Positions 7,956 to 18,000 of a stretch of DNA of 64,000 nt are shown here, one piece after another. The notes beneath the pieces are model-generated. The model did no database searches. It was given only the letters and a program-made list of their open reading frames with translations, and was not told the origin of the DNA. Within the stretch, counting starts at the first letter, position 1. Every line of letters starts with the position of its first letter. Source of the stretch: Pseudopedobacter saltans DSM 12145 (lineage in GTDB: Bacteria; Bacteroidota; Bacteroidia; Sphingobacteriales; Sphingobacteriaceae); NCBI RefSeq assembly GCF_000190735.1, contig NC_015177.1:62001-126000 (forward strand), read 5' to 3'. The position numbers were made by a program, and so were the translations under genes.

Positions 7956-9862
7956 GGAAAATCGTTGCCGTAATGGCTCTGTTTGCGGTAAATCTAATGT
8001 CTGTTAGAGGACAGGATTATCAGGTGAAAAATATTCCTTCTCATTTAAAGCAGGAAGCTACAGTAGTTGTAAGAAAAGATTCCAGACAGATTCTGATTAA
8101 TGCCCCAGATAACATGGTGTATAAGTTTAAAAAGGCGATTACCGTGTTTGACAAGAATGGAAGGGAATATGTTAATTTTAAGATTCCTTATAATAAATCC
8201 AGAAAGATTAAATCACTAAATGTTAACGTTTATAATGAATGGGGGATTTTAGTAGGTAAAGTAAAACAATCTGATTTTAAAGATGAAAGTTATATCAGCA
8301 ATTATTCATTGTTCGAAGACGACCGGGTAAAGATTTATACTCCGTTTATAGAAACATTCCCTGTTACATTCGAACTGGAATGTGAAGTGGCTATGAACCA
8401 AACTTTAATTATTCCGGATTGGTTCCCTCAACCAGATGAAGAAGTAAGCGTACAACAGTCTACTTTAGAGATTTCTAAGCCCACGACTTTTCAAATTAAT
8501 TATACAGGCTATGGTTTAGACGATAAACCGCAAATACAAACCTTAGGTAAAAGAGAAGTGCTAACCTGGAAGCTGGAGGATTTAGCTGCTTTTAAACAAG
8601 AGCCATACAGTCCACTGCTAAACACCCGCTTGCCCAATTTGATGTTTAGCCCTGTACATTTTGTATATGAAGGCGTATCGGGGAATTATTCCAATTGGCA
8701 GGAATATGGTAAATGGGTTAATAATGCACTTTTAAAAGGGCGTGATGTAATTTCTAAAGAAACAGAAGCGAGTGTGAAGAACCTGGTTAAGGATGTCAAG
8801 GATAAAAAGGAAATAGTAAGATTGATTTATCAATATGCGCAAAAGAAGAATAGGTATATCAGTGTGCAGATAGGTATCGGCGGTTTTATGCCAATGAAAG
8901 CATCTGAAGTAGATAATGTATCTTATGGAGATTGCAAAGCCTTATGTAATTATACGATGGCTTTGTTAAAAGCAGCAGGAATTACAGCTTATTATACGGA
9001 GGTATATGCCGGGGGCAGAAAAGTAAGTTTACATCAATCGTTTGCAAGTGGCGGGCAGGGTAATCATATCATACTATATGTCCCATTGGATACTGAAGCT
9101 ATATGGTTAGAATGTACCAGTAAAGATAGTCCCGTTGGCTATCTGGGAAGTTTTACTCAGGATAGAAATGTATTGGTAATAAAAGAAGACGGAGGACATA
9201 TTTATAAAACCCCTGCATACACCTGGAAAGACAATCTACAGATTCGGTCTGCCAATATTACATTGGATCTTGGGGGAAATATTGTTGGTAAAATAGAAAC
9301 AAAATTTGCCGGTATACAATCGGAAAACAGGGGCGATATTGAAGTGCTTTCCCCTGTAGGAAAGGAAACCTATCTTAAGAAGATATTTCCATTCCCCAGC
9401 TTGGGTGTTCATACCTATCAACTAGATCGAAATATCGGTAATACTCCAAATACCAGAGAAATATTGAAGTTTGCTTCACGAGAATATGCGACAGTCAAAG
9501 GTCCGTATGGACAGTTTGATCTCAATCCTTTAAATGTAAGTACCCGCCAATTACCCGATACGGAGAGCCGCAAAAATGAAGTTTATATTAACGAAGGTTA
9601 TACCGATGTAGATAGTATTTCTTACAGTTTGCCAAAAGAATTTAAGGTAGAGAATTTGCCTATATCAATTGTTAAATCTTACCCTTTTGGTGAGTACGAA
9701 TTTAGCGCTCAATTGATTGGGGATAATAAAATTCTTGTTCACCGAAAAATGGTTTTAAAAGAAGGGACTTATCAAAAAGAAGTTTACAAAGATCTGGTAG
9801 AGCTTTATAAAACGGCTTACCGATATGACAGGAGCAGATGTATAGTAAAACGAGCCAATTAA
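7952..9862 (+). CDS. DUF3857/transglutaminase domain protein with intact catalytic Cys
   Basis: 636 aa, signal peptide about 1-20 (cleavage after SVRGQ region). Same layout as the upstream gene: DUF3857 domain, then a transglutaminase-like core with VSYGDCKALCNYTMALLKAAG, where Cys328 is the expected nucleophile, followed by the His region GGQGNHIILYVPL and an Asp/Cys strand IWLECTSKDSPVGYL. The C-terminal beta domain ends near the stop. Such proteins are common in Bacteroidota periplasm or outer envelope; whether they act as peptidases, transglutaminases or peptidoglycan enzymes is not established. Overlaps the preceding gene by four bases, so one bicistronic mRNA is likely. Confidence 0.85.
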   Translation: MRKIVAVMALFAVNLMSVRGQDYQVKNIPSHLKQEATVVVRKDSRQILINAPDNMVYKFKKAITVFDKNGREYVNFKIPYNKSRKIKSLNVNVYNEWGILVGKVKQSDFKDESYISNYSLFEDDRVKIYTPFIETFPVTFELECEVAMNQTLIIPDWFPQPDEEVSVQQSTLEISKPTTFQINYTGYGLDDKPQIQTLGKREVLTWKLEDLAAFKQEPYSPLLNTRLPNLMFSPVHFVYEGVSGNYSNWQEYGKWVNNALLKGRDVISKETEASVKNLVKDVKDKKEIVRLIYQYAQKKNRYISVQIGIGGFMPMKASEVDNVSYGDCKALCNYTMALLKAAGITAYYTEVYAGGRKVSLHQSFASGGQGNHIILYVPLDTEAIWLECTSKDSPVGYLGSFTQDRNVLVIKEDGGHIYKTPAYTWKDNLQIRSANITLDLGGNIVGKIETKFAGIQSENRGDIEVLSPVGKETYLKKIFPFPSLGVHTYQLDRNIGNTPNTREILKFASREYATVKGPYGQFDLNPLNVSTRQLPDTESRKNEVYINEGYTDVDSISYSLPKEFKVENLPISIVKSYPFGEYEFSAQLIGDNKILVHRKMVLKEGTYQKEVYKDLVELYKTAYRYDRSRCIVKRAN

Positions 9863-9905
9863 ACGTTATTCAGGAAGCTTGGTATTAAATGCACTTTCTT
9901 CAATG

Positions 9906-9950
9906 TAGTTGAGAAATCTCTTTTATTGGTAAAAAGAAATTTCTCAACTA
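9906..9950. terminator. Bidirectional terminator between convergent genes
   Basis: Arms TAGTTGAGAAAT (9906-9917) and ATTTCTCAACTA (9939-9950) pair perfectly. The loop adds a CTTTT/AAAAG stem and outer bases extend the pairing to about 9897-9957. It serves the DUF3857 pair (+) and the nucleotidyltransferase (-). Confidence 0.75.
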
Positions 9951-9975
9951 TGTTGAAACATGCATACCCTGTGTG

Positions 9976-10887
9976 TTAAAACCACAAATTTTCTGGGTAT
10001 ACCCCAGCATTTACCAATGCGGACAATTTTTCCTGAACAATAGGTTTATCCTCTTTGTAAGTTACACCGAACCACGTTGATGAAGTAGGTAACACTTTAA
10101 ACCTGGCTTTACCCGATTTAATAATTTCTTCAGCGATAGAAGGAATATAAAATTCGTTTGTTCCGTTTTCCTGATCGTTCTCTGCGGCAAAATTTTTGAA
10201 CATTTCAATACCTACTTGAAAAACCTTGGGAGTGAAGCCCCAGAAATTCATAGAGGCATAGCTGTTTTCAGGAACTGGGAAAGTGCCTTCTGGTTCGTCA
10301 AAAACCATTTTACCATTATCACGATAAACTTTCGTCCTTTCGGTAATTTCAGACATATAACCTTCTTCGTCTACAGAGAAAATTCCTCTGGATACTTTTC
10401 CGTGGTCAGAAAGTGTGTTGTTTACTTCAAACCCCATTAAAGCAAGATTTTCATCGGTAACCTCCTCACTTAAGAACTTGTACATCTTTTCGAAAGATTC
10501 GTATCCATAAAAATCGTCGGCATTGATTATGCAAAAAGGCTCGTCAATCTGGTCTTTGGCAGAAATTAACGCATGTCCCGTTCCCCATGGTTTTTGTCTG
10601 ATAATTTCTTGAGCTATACCAAATTTGGTTAAATCAAAATCCTGAAAAACATAATCTGTCTCTATTTTACCAGCTAGTTTCTCGTCAAAAATTCTTTTGA
10701 ATTCGTGATGGAAATCTTTCTTAACAATAAAAGACACCTTTTTAAATCCTGCCTTTATCGCATCATAAATAGAATAATCGATAATTGTTTCGCCCGAAGG
10801 ACCAAAACTATCAACTTGTTTCAAGCTTCCGTATCTGCTGGCCATTCCGGCAGCAAGAATTAATAGCGTAGGTTGTTTATTTGTCAT
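9976..10887 (-). CDS. Sugar-phosphate nucleotidyltransferase-like protein
   Basis: 303 aa NTP_transferase-fold protein. The N-terminus LLILAAGMASRYGSLKQVDSF carries the L-x-A-G-x-x-x-R-x-G signature and the Lys of the nucleotide-binding loop. IINADDFYGYESF holds the metal-binding Asp. The product would be an NDP-sugar, but the specific sugar cannot be read from the sequence, and this Bacteroidota subfamily is usually annotated only as nucleotidyltransferase. Start taken at ATG 10887 (MTNKQPTLLIL); the upstream extension to 11001 crosses the divergent promoter region and reads as untranslated leader. Divergent from glmM, so the two sugar-nucleotide genes share an upstream region. Confidence 0.8.
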   Translation of the reverse strand: MTNKQPTLLILAAGMASRYGSLKQVDSFGPSGETIIDYSIYDAIKAGFKKVSFIVKKDFHHEFKRIFDEKLAGKIETDYVFQDFDLTKFGIAQEIIRQKPWGTGHALISAKDQIDEPFCIINADDFYGYESFEKMYKFLSEEVTDENLALMGFEVNNTLSDHGKVSRGIFSVDEEGYMSEITERTKVYRDNGKMVFDEPEGTFPVPENSYASMNFWGFTPKVFQVGIEMFKNFAAENDQENGTNEFYIPSIAEEIIKSGKARFKVLPTSSTWFGVTYKEDKPIVQEKLSALVNAGVYPENLWF

Positions 10888-10982
10888 AATAAATCCGAGT
10901 GTGTTCGATAACGCAAGGTATAAAATGTAAATCATAAAAAAAATAATATTGTTAAATGTGTTCGGACACAAGCTGTAATTTA

Positions 10983-10990
10983 TATCTTTG
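10983..10990 (+). promoter_or_regulatory. Promoter -7 element of glmM
   Basis: TATCTTTG matches TAnnTTTG and lies 111 bases before the glmM ATG. It predicts a leader of about 105 nt. The -33 box is not convincing. Confidence 0.5.
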
Positions 10991-11101
10991 TTATCGGACA
11001 CTGGCGTGTTAATCCAACCGATTGGGACATGCGGTTCTTACATTTAGAGTTTCAACTCTTTTTTAAATTTTAGATATTCGTTAAAAATTAAAATCTGAAA
11101 A

Positions 11102-12484
11102 ATGACATTAATTAAGTCTATCTCTGGGATTAGAGGAACCATAGGAGGTAAAGCCGGTGAGGCCTTAACTCCTGTAGATATTATAAAATTTACAGCGGCA
11201 TACGGTAAATGGATTGTAGCTAAAACCGGAAATAATAAGATTGTAGTAGGCAGAGATGCTCGTATTTCCGGCGAAATGGTACGTAATCTGGTAGTGGGTA
11301 CATTACAAAGTATCGGAGTTGATGTTGTTGACTTAGGTTTGTCTACTACGCCAACTGTAGAAGTAGCTGTGCCGGATGAAAATGCTGCAGGAGGTATTAT
11401 TTTAACGGCAAGCCATAATCCAAAGCAGTGGAATGCCCTAAAATTATTAAATAATAAAGGCGAGTTTATCTGCGATCAGGACGGTAAAGAGGTATTGGCT
11501 TTAGCCGAAGATTTAGATCTTTCTTTTTCTGATGTAGACCATCTTGGGAAAGTAACTTATGACGATTCTTATCTTCAAAAACATATAGACAAAGTATTGG
11601 CATTGCCATTGGTAGATGTAGCAGCAATTAAAGCAGCTAAATTTAAAGTCGCTATAGATGCTGTAAATTCTACGGGAGGTATTTTTGTGCCTGCTTTGTT
11701 ACGAGCTTTGGGCGTAGAAACTGTGTACGAATTGTATTGCGAACCTAATGGGCATTTTCCTCATAATCCAGAGCCACTTCCGGAGCATCTGACAGAAATA
11801 TCAAGAGTTGTAAAAGAAAATAAAGCCGATTTAGGTATCGTTGTAGACCCCGATGTAGACCGCTTGTGTTTTGTAAATGAAGACGGATCTATGTTTGGAG
11901 AAGAATATACATTGGTGGCTGTTGCTGATTATGTTCTGAAAAACACACCGGGAAATACAGTTTCTAATTTATCTTCGACACGAGCCCTTCGCGATGTTAC
12001 CGAAGAAGCCGGACAAACTTATAATGCTGCGGCGGTAGGGGAAGTAAATGTGGTTAATAAAATGAAGGAGACCAATGCGATTATTGGTGGCGAAGGAAAC
12101 GGTGGGATTATCTATCCGGAATCACATTACGGAAGGGATGCTTTGGTTGGTATCGGTTTATTTTTGTCTCATTTAGCTAAAGAGGGAAAATCAATTTCGG
12201 CATTGCGGACAAGTTATCCAGCTTACTTTATTTCAAAAAATAAAATAGAACTGGAGGCAGGAATGGATATCGACGGTTTGCTGTTAAAAATCCAGGAGCG
12301 TTATAAAGAGCAACCTATAAATACAATAGACGGCGTAAAGATTGAATTTGGAAAACAGTGGGTGCATTTAAGAAAATCTAACACCGAGCCAATCATCAGA
12401 ATTTATTCCGAGTCGTCTTCCGAACGGGAAGCAAACGAACTGGCAGAAAAAGTTATTAGTGATATTAAGGAAATCCTGAAATAA
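11102..12484 (+). CDS. glmM: Phosphoglucosamine mutase
   Basis: 460-aa alpha-D-phosphohexomutase; converts glucosamine-6-phosphate to glucosamine-1-phosphate for UDP-GlcNAc synthesis. Visible: N-terminal SISGIRGTIGG, the phosphoserine loop TASHNPKQWNALK with catalytic Ser104, the Mg-binding loop VDPDVDR (Asp249, Asp251, Asp253), the sugar-specificity loop GGEGNGGIIYPESHYGRDAL, and the C-terminal phosphate-binding loop RKSNTEPIIRIYSES. The Bacteroidota GlmM group has this length. It could also act on related hexosamine or hexose phosphates, since family members are promiscuous, but housekeeping GlmM is the best reading. Monocistronic, with its own -7 element. Confidence 0.88.
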   Translation: MTLIKSISGIRGTIGGKAGEALTPVDIIKFTAAYGKWIVAKTGNNKIVVGRDARISGEMVRNLVVGTLQSIGVDVVDLGLSTTPTVEVAVPDENAAGGIILTASHNPKQWNALKLLNNKGEFICDQDGKEVLALAEDLDLSFSDVDHLGKVTYDDSYLQKHIDKVLALPLVDVAAIKAAKFKVAIDAVNSTGGIFVPALLRALGVETVYELYCEPNGHFPHNPEPLPEHLTEISRVVKENKADLGIVVDPDVDRLCFVNEDGSMFGEEYTLVAVADYVLKNTPGNTVSNLSSTRALRDVTEEAGQTYNAAAVGEVNVVNKMKETNAIIGGEGNGGIIYPESHYGRDALVGIGLFLSHLAKEGKSISALRTSYPAYFISKNKIELEAGMDIDGLLLKIQERYKEQPINTIDGVKIEFGKQWVHLRKSNTEPIIRIYSESSSEREANELAEKVISDIKEILK

Positions 12485-12501
12485 ATTTCCGAAATTTATA
12501 G

Positions 12502-12592
12502 CAGCCTGAGGAGTATAATTATTGTTTTTTACTTTCTTGGTTTGGTTTCTTAGTGGGAAACTTTAATTGTTTACAAATCAGGCTGTTTTTTA
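12502..12592 (+). terminator. Possible glmM terminator
   Basis: CAGCCTGA (12502-12509) pairs with TCAGGCTG (12578-12585), followed by seven Ts. The 68-base loop is long, so this is tentative. A smaller 8-bp AT-only hairpin overlaps the stop (12481-12499). The rest of 12485-12749 shows no gene. Confidence 0.35.
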
Positions 12593-12749
12593 ATTAGTTT
12601 ATTAGTATTATTAAGTTCCAGTATGTCGCTTTTTGCTTTTAAACTTTATTAAAAGGCATTATCTCTTTATTCAAAACGATAAACTACGGACTGAAAACGA
12701 ACAACTATCAATTCAAACTTTGGTCTCCGGTCTTCCGACTTCGGACGCC

Positions 12750-13118
12750 TTATTCCGAAACAATAAGATAATAATCGTCGGGATCCCATAAGCTAAACTG
12801 GTTCTTCAGCGAGTTTTCGTTGTAATGAATTTCCTTCTCAATATTGGCATTAAGATTTTTAGCGCTGCTGAAAATTGCTTTTATATCATCAACCCTAAAA
12901 AATAATATGACTCCGTTTCCAACCTTTTCTGTAGGATTGCGCATAGTTGGATGGTCATGTTCGCCCCATCGGTGTAGACAAAGGATAACCTTATCGTTAT
13001 CTTTTAATATTTCGAAGGTGTCGCCACCATGGGCACTTTTACATCCAAGTAGATTTTGATAAAAAAGGGAGCTTTGCTGGATATCTCTCACCGCTATTAT
13101 TGTTTCGATATTAACCAT
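12750..13118 (-). CDS. VOC (glyoxalase/bleomycin-resistance fold) protein
   Basis: 122-aa cytoplasmic protein built of two beta-alpha-beta-beta-beta units: IETIIAVRDIQQSSLFYQNLLG is the first unit entry and GNGVILFFRVDDIKAIFSSAK the second, ending with the SLWDPDDYYLIVSE strand typical of the fold. His residues in CLHRWGEHDH may line the pocket. VOC proteins include dioxygenases, isomerases, lyases and antibiotic-binding proteins; the substrate cannot be assigned. Its ATG lies 8 bases after the stop of the upstream alpha/beta hydrolase on the same strand, so the two form an operon. Confidence 0.82.
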   Translation of the reverse strand: MVNIETIIAVRDIQQSSLFYQNLLGCKSAHGGDTFEILKDNDKVILCLHRWGEHDHPTMRNPTEKVGNGVILFFRVDDIKAIFSSAKNLNANIEKEIHYNENSLKNQFSLWDPDDYYLIVSE

Positions 13119-13126
13119 TTCTGTTT

Positions 13127-13860
13127 CTAATTTTTAATAAATTCAACAATGCTATTTAAAGTCTGGTTTTGTTGCTCTTCTCGTGTAATGCTAGCTTTAT
13201 TATCGCCAAGTTGAAATCCGTAATAACCAAATTGAGCATGGTTACCACCGGTGATTTTTTGAAAAATTGTGTTTTTAGGCAGTTTAGATCGATTGTTGAA
13301 GAGGGATTCCTCATCGGCAACACCATCTTTAGAACCGTAAATTTTAAGTACCGGTATGCTGATATCGGCAAGAGAAATATCACGCGGATGGCTGGTACCA
13401 ATTAGTATAAGCTTGTCTGCCAAACCGGGGTTTTCATACACAAATTGTGCCGCCATTTTGGCGCCTTGAGAATGTCCGGCAAGTATATAAACCTTTGTGG
13501 TATCGTTAAATAAACGAAGTGTTTTTGGTTTATTATAACCGTAAGTGGCAAGCCTGAAAGGCATTTTTATCAGATATACTTTAGTATCATTTTCTGAGAT
13601 TCTTTTACAAAGCGGTGTATAAGCTTTGGGATCAACCATTGCACCTGGATAAAAAAACAAAACATTTTTATATCTCCCTGTAGGAGTGAAAGAGCAATAA
13701 TCAGTTGTCTCTGTTACAGTAACGTAATTGTCTGATTGAAAAGCCGCTTTATTAACGCCATGGGACTGAAATGAATGAAATTGCCAGCAAATGAATAATA
13801 TACCCAGTGCAATCCAAACCGTTTTGCTGATTTTTTTAAGAGTCCACTTTTTTTATTCAT
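13127..13860 (-). pseudogene. Alpha/beta hydrolase, 5' end frame-broken at A7 tracts
   Basis: The in-frame body (13127 to about 13845) encodes a membrane-anchored alpha/beta hydrolase: a hydrophobic helix TVWIALGILFICWQF, then YKNVLFFYPGAMVDP, the nucleophile elbow GHSQGAK, the acid strand LKIYGSKDGVAD and the His in GGNHAQFGYYG, so the catalytic triad is intact. The natural start appears to be ATG at 13860 (MNKK), but between it and the body are two runs of seven A in which one extra A would restore the frame. As written, translation from that ATG ends early, and the only other start is a TTG at 13660 inside the fold. Either a real frameshift, a slippage-prone switch, or a sequencing error. 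Co-directional with the VOC gene. Confidence 0.72.
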
Positions 13861-14009
13861 TGTTATGGCCTTATATGTAAATGTCTGAAGTTAGGTTTGA
13901 CCGGCAAACTCTAGATTTTCTTTGTATGGTAGCTCGCATTTTAATGCATTAAGATAGTTATTTTTGAAATACATTGTGGGTAGGCATGAAAGCCAGTTAG
14001 TATCCAAAC

Positions 14010-14017
14010 TAGGTTTG
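14010..14017 (+). promoter_or_regulatory. Candidate -7 element before the DUF2490-like gene
   Basis: TAGGTTTG matches TAnnTTTG, 62 bases before the ATG at 14080. No matching -33 box seen. Confidence 0.35.
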
Positions 14018-14079
14018 AAGTTGTTTACATAACCAGTATTGCATTTTTTAAAGTCCAGGCAAATTGCAAGATTTGCAGC

Positions 14080-14664
14080 ATGAAAAAAATGGTAACTGCA
14101 GTGTTGCTAATGATGTCTATAAAGTCTTTTGCTCAAGTGAACTATTGGTTTAGATATACTAAAGAAGTAATGTCTATAGCTGATTTAGAGGTACAGGCTA
14201 GGGCATTAGAAAACGACAGGGCTCAGTACTCATTACGTGGATGGAGTTTTATTCCCTTAAATCCCAAAGGGCTGGAATTGATAGCTTCGCCATCTTATTT
14301 CTATCATAAACGACCAGTTAACTCTCGCCAGGAGTTACGTTTATCTGCCGGGTTTCGAGAAACTTTTGGCATAGTAGCCACTATACAAGGGCGTAGCCGG
14401 GTATTGGCAGATTACAGACATTTTATAGATGAACCGGCAGAATGGCGTTTCAGATTACAACAGGCTATTATCATTCCGTTAACAGAACGATATAAAATTA
14501 GACCACAAGCCGAATGGCTGCTGAGTAAATACACGGCAGACGAAGTGAGGTTAGAGTTGAGTGGTTTTTCTAAAGTTTTAAAGAATCACGAAATAGCTTT
14601 GGGATATCAGGCCCAAATTATCCATTCACTGGCGCACCATTGCTTGTTGTTACAGTTTAGGTAG
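14080..14664 (+). CDS. DUF2490-like outer-membrane beta-barrel protein
   Basis: 194 aa with a signal peptide ending SIKSFAQ. The mature part alternates short hydrophobic strands with basic and aromatic girdles and is rich in the R-x-E/Q-R patterns seen in DUF2490 proteins: QELRLSAGFRETFG, ADYRHFIDEPAEWRFRLQQ, IRPQAEWLLSKY, and a final strand HHCLLLQFR ending in Arg, typical of barrels. DUF2490 proteins are predicted outer-membrane proteins of unknown function. Monocistronic. Confidence 0.5.
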   Translation: MKKMVTAVLLMMSIKSFAQVNYWFRYTKEVMSIADLEVQARALENDRAQYSLRGWSFIPLNPKGLELIASPSYFYHKRPVNSRQELRLSAGFRETFGIVATIQGRSRVLADYRHFIDEPAEWRFRLQQAIIIPLTERYKIRPQAEWLLSKYTADEVRLELSGFSKVLKNHEIALGYQAQIIHSLAHHCLLLQFR

Positions 14665-14713
14665 GATAATCAATTATTCTTATTAGAATGGGATTCAATA
14701 TGATCTGCTGTTT

Positions 14714-14860
14714 CCCTCATCTGCCCTTCGGGCACCTTCTTCAGAGCAGGTAGAAGGATATTATAGGAAAGGTTATAGCTGTTTTGTTTTTAGTAATTCT
14801 GTTCATCTTTTATTTTCCTTCTCTATAAGGGAGAAGGTGGCTGTAAGCCGGATGAGAGGG
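14714..14860. repeat. Imperfect long palindrome (REP-like), degraded
   Basis: The arm beginning CCCTCATCTGCCCTTCGGGC (14714) is mirrored by a minus-strand arm beginning CCCTCTCATCCGGCTTACAG (from 14860 backwards), both continuing into CACCTTCT. Each arm contains its own small hairpin. This resembles dispersed palindromic intergenic repeats of many bacteria. It occupies the 345-bp stretch between the DUF2490-like gene and the lyase gene, which holds no gene. Confidence 0.5.
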
Positions 14861-14929
14861 ATTCTTAGCGATATTTTAAGTCTATCCAATAAGATTTATT
14901 CTTTAAAATAGAGTAGCCGGTACGAAAAA

Positions 14930-14957
14930 TTTACCCTACTTCAACCATTCATTACCC
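14930..14957 (+). promoter_or_regulatory. Paired TTACCC boxes upstream of the PL8 lyase
   Basis: TTTACCC ends at 14936 and ATTACCC ends at 14957, a spacing of 21 bp (about two helical turns), 53 bp before the lyase ATG. The same hexamer pair at 22 bp precedes the susC gene of this locus (21336-21372), suggesting a common regulator-binding site. Confidence 0.5.
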
Positions 14958-15009
14958 CCTGTCAGAATCGTTTTATAAGCAATTTGGTTTTATAAACGAT
15001 AAGCCAATT

Positions 15010-18000
15010 ATGAACAAACTTTTACCCTTACTGTTTTTATGTCTTTTTGTTAAAAGCTCTTTTGCTCAGGTTATGTACGAAGATTTTGAATCGGGTGTTC
15101 CGGTTTATTTTTCATCCAATGCTTCGGGAGCTTTAAGTATAAAGAACCTGCATAAAAAGAAAGGAGCACAAAGTTTATCATGGAATACCAAAACGGGAGA
15201 TGTATTAAGTATTTCAGGATTAGGAATTTCTACTGCAGATATCTATAACTATGCTGCAAACGCAGCACAATTTTGGATCTATTCCAAATCAGCTACTAAA
15301 GACACCCTTGTTTTTAGATTTTATGATACCTCCAACAACCTAAAAAGAGAGGGCCGTATTGTGCTTAATTATACAGGGTGGCGAGATTTTCACAGAAGTT
15401 ATCGTTACGATTACAATAATGGAACAGAACAACCAGGATTTCCGCTTAATAAAATAACGGTTACTTATAGGGGATATCAGGGAAATACAAATGCTAATGA
15501 GGTCTTTATGGATGAAATGACATTTGCCAAGAATGGAGATGTAAGAGTTCCGGGGCCTCAGAATGGAGACGATTATCAGCACTTTCGTTTTACCAGTAAT
15601 TATACACAAGCTATTTTGTCTTATCAAAATCAACCCGATTTACCAGTAACAACAGCAACATCTTCAGAAATAACAGCTATACAGTCTTTAAGAAATCAGT
15701 ATCAACGTACTGTAGGTAGTGCTAATGCTACCCAAATAGCGACAGCAAAAACGTATGTTACGGGATTAAATATTACGACTAACCCCGACGGAACTTTAAA
15801 TGGAAAGGGAATATATGATATCTATAAGTTAGATACCCTTCTTAAGATTTCTAATTATGTAGCCTACCTAAGCAGAGCTTATGTGAAGAATAATGATGCC
15901 GATGCCCTGGCAAAACTGAACGCCTTTGTTCCTTATTTAATAGAACAGGGCTTGGCAGAAGGCGGTAGGGTGGTTATACCTTATAATGATTATTCTTCCG
16001 CCAGAAATTTTCCGATAGGCTTTTTAGAAGCTTTGCCTTTGTTAAGTAATACGGCTGTGAAAGAAAGTATGGTGAAGATGCTAAAATGGTCGCATGAGTT
16101 TAATAATATCTATAATGCTAGCCCAACTCCAGGTTTAGAACTGGATTATATGTACCTAAAGTCTAATTTATTACTTGAGCTGGCTTTATTAGGTGCAGAT
16201 AACAATCTTGTTGCCAGAGACCTGAAATCTTTTTCCAGATATCTGGAGCAATATACATATACGGGTGAAGGTGGAAGAGACGGAATTAAAATAGATGGTT
16301 CTGCTTTTCATCATCAAACGGCTTATCTCAATTATTTATATTCTTATACATCCTGGATTTCCAGAGCCTACGAGTTAAAGGGAAGTCCTTTCCGAATTTC
16401 TTCTGTAGCCTATAATAACATGAAGAAAGCGTTAAAAACACTTTTACTACAAACTTCTAAAGGAACCCTTATACCGCATGCTACATCAGGAAGAGCCCCA
16501 TTTACAGCTGCTGTTCCTGTAAATGCAGCCAGTATAGAGAAATTTATCGAAGTAGGTGGTGATCTGATCGGACAGGCGTATGATACGGATATGGCTCAGT
16601 TTTATAACTATATCTACCAGAGTAATAAATACCCTGTGACTGCTATAAATCTGGATGGCTATCATCAGTTAAATTATGCGCAAACGGGGACTTATAGAAA
16701 AGGAAATTGGATAGCGGTATCTAAAGGATTAACAGATAGGATGTTTGGATCCGAAATTTATACCGCAGAGAACAGATATGGCAGGTATCAAAGCTACGGA
16801 TCTTTAGAAGTACTGTATGATGGCAATCTGGCAAGTTCTGGATATATAGCCGCGGGCAATGGTTGGGATTGGAATATGATGCCAGGAACTACAAGTGTCG
16901 TACTTCCTTACGAAGATTTAAAGCCAATAGTATCTGGTACAGCAAGTGAGTACCAGGCAAATGCCTATGCGGGCGCTTTGGGAAATGGGAAGTACGGGAT
17001 ATTCGGGCTTAATTTTGCTCAAAATCCAGGGAATAGATATATAGGACAGCAATTACAATTTAAACAAAGCGTATTTACTTTTGATAGTTTAATGGTTTGT
17101 TTAGGGAGCAGTATATCGGCCCAAAACAATAGTGGGAAAGTTATATCTACCCTTTTTCAGAACGTAAAGGCAGATAATACTTTGCCAATTTATATTAACC
17201 AAAATCTGCAAAGCGGGGCAATTGATCAGCAAATAGACCTGAGTCAGCAGTCTGTAACTTTAATAAATACGCAGGGGACAGGATATTATATCCCCAAGGG
17301 AAATAGAAACCTCAATATATTCCGGGGAAACCAATCTAGTCCGCAACATACTACCAATTATACTTCAACTACGGCATCGGCTTATGCCAGTAAGGCATGG
17401 ATAGACCACGGAACATCTACTAATAATAGTCAATATAACTATGTGGTGGTTCCGGCTACAAACAATAATAAATTAAATGCTATAGCACAGAAAGTAAATA
17501 ATGGTGAACTGTTTCAGATACTGAGACAAAATGATTCGTTACATGTAGTCAAATCTCTGGCCGATACTGTTTATGCTTTTAATAGTTTTTATGCCAATCC
17601 GAATATTCGTATCGGTAAGGTATCAGGGATTGACAATGCAGCACTTTTCTTTGTAAAAGAAGGCGAAAATAGTGTAGATATTAAGATTGTTTCACCAGAT
17701 CTGAATGTGGTTGATAATGCTTTTTCTGGTTGGGTATCAACTGTAAAGCCTATTACGATAAATATAAGAGGTTCCTGGAATGTAGCAAGTAATCCTGATA
17801 ATGCTACCGTTAATCAATTAGATACTGTTTGTGCAATAACTTTTAATTTGAAAGATGGTCTTGAGCAGGAAATTAAGTTAAACCACAACATTTTAAGCAT
17901 TCAAGAACCAGAAATAAATAAGCCGAAGAAAGCGTCAGAAGATACAAGAGTTTACCCCAATCCATTTCATTCCCAGATAAAAGTTCTGATTAAAGAATAT

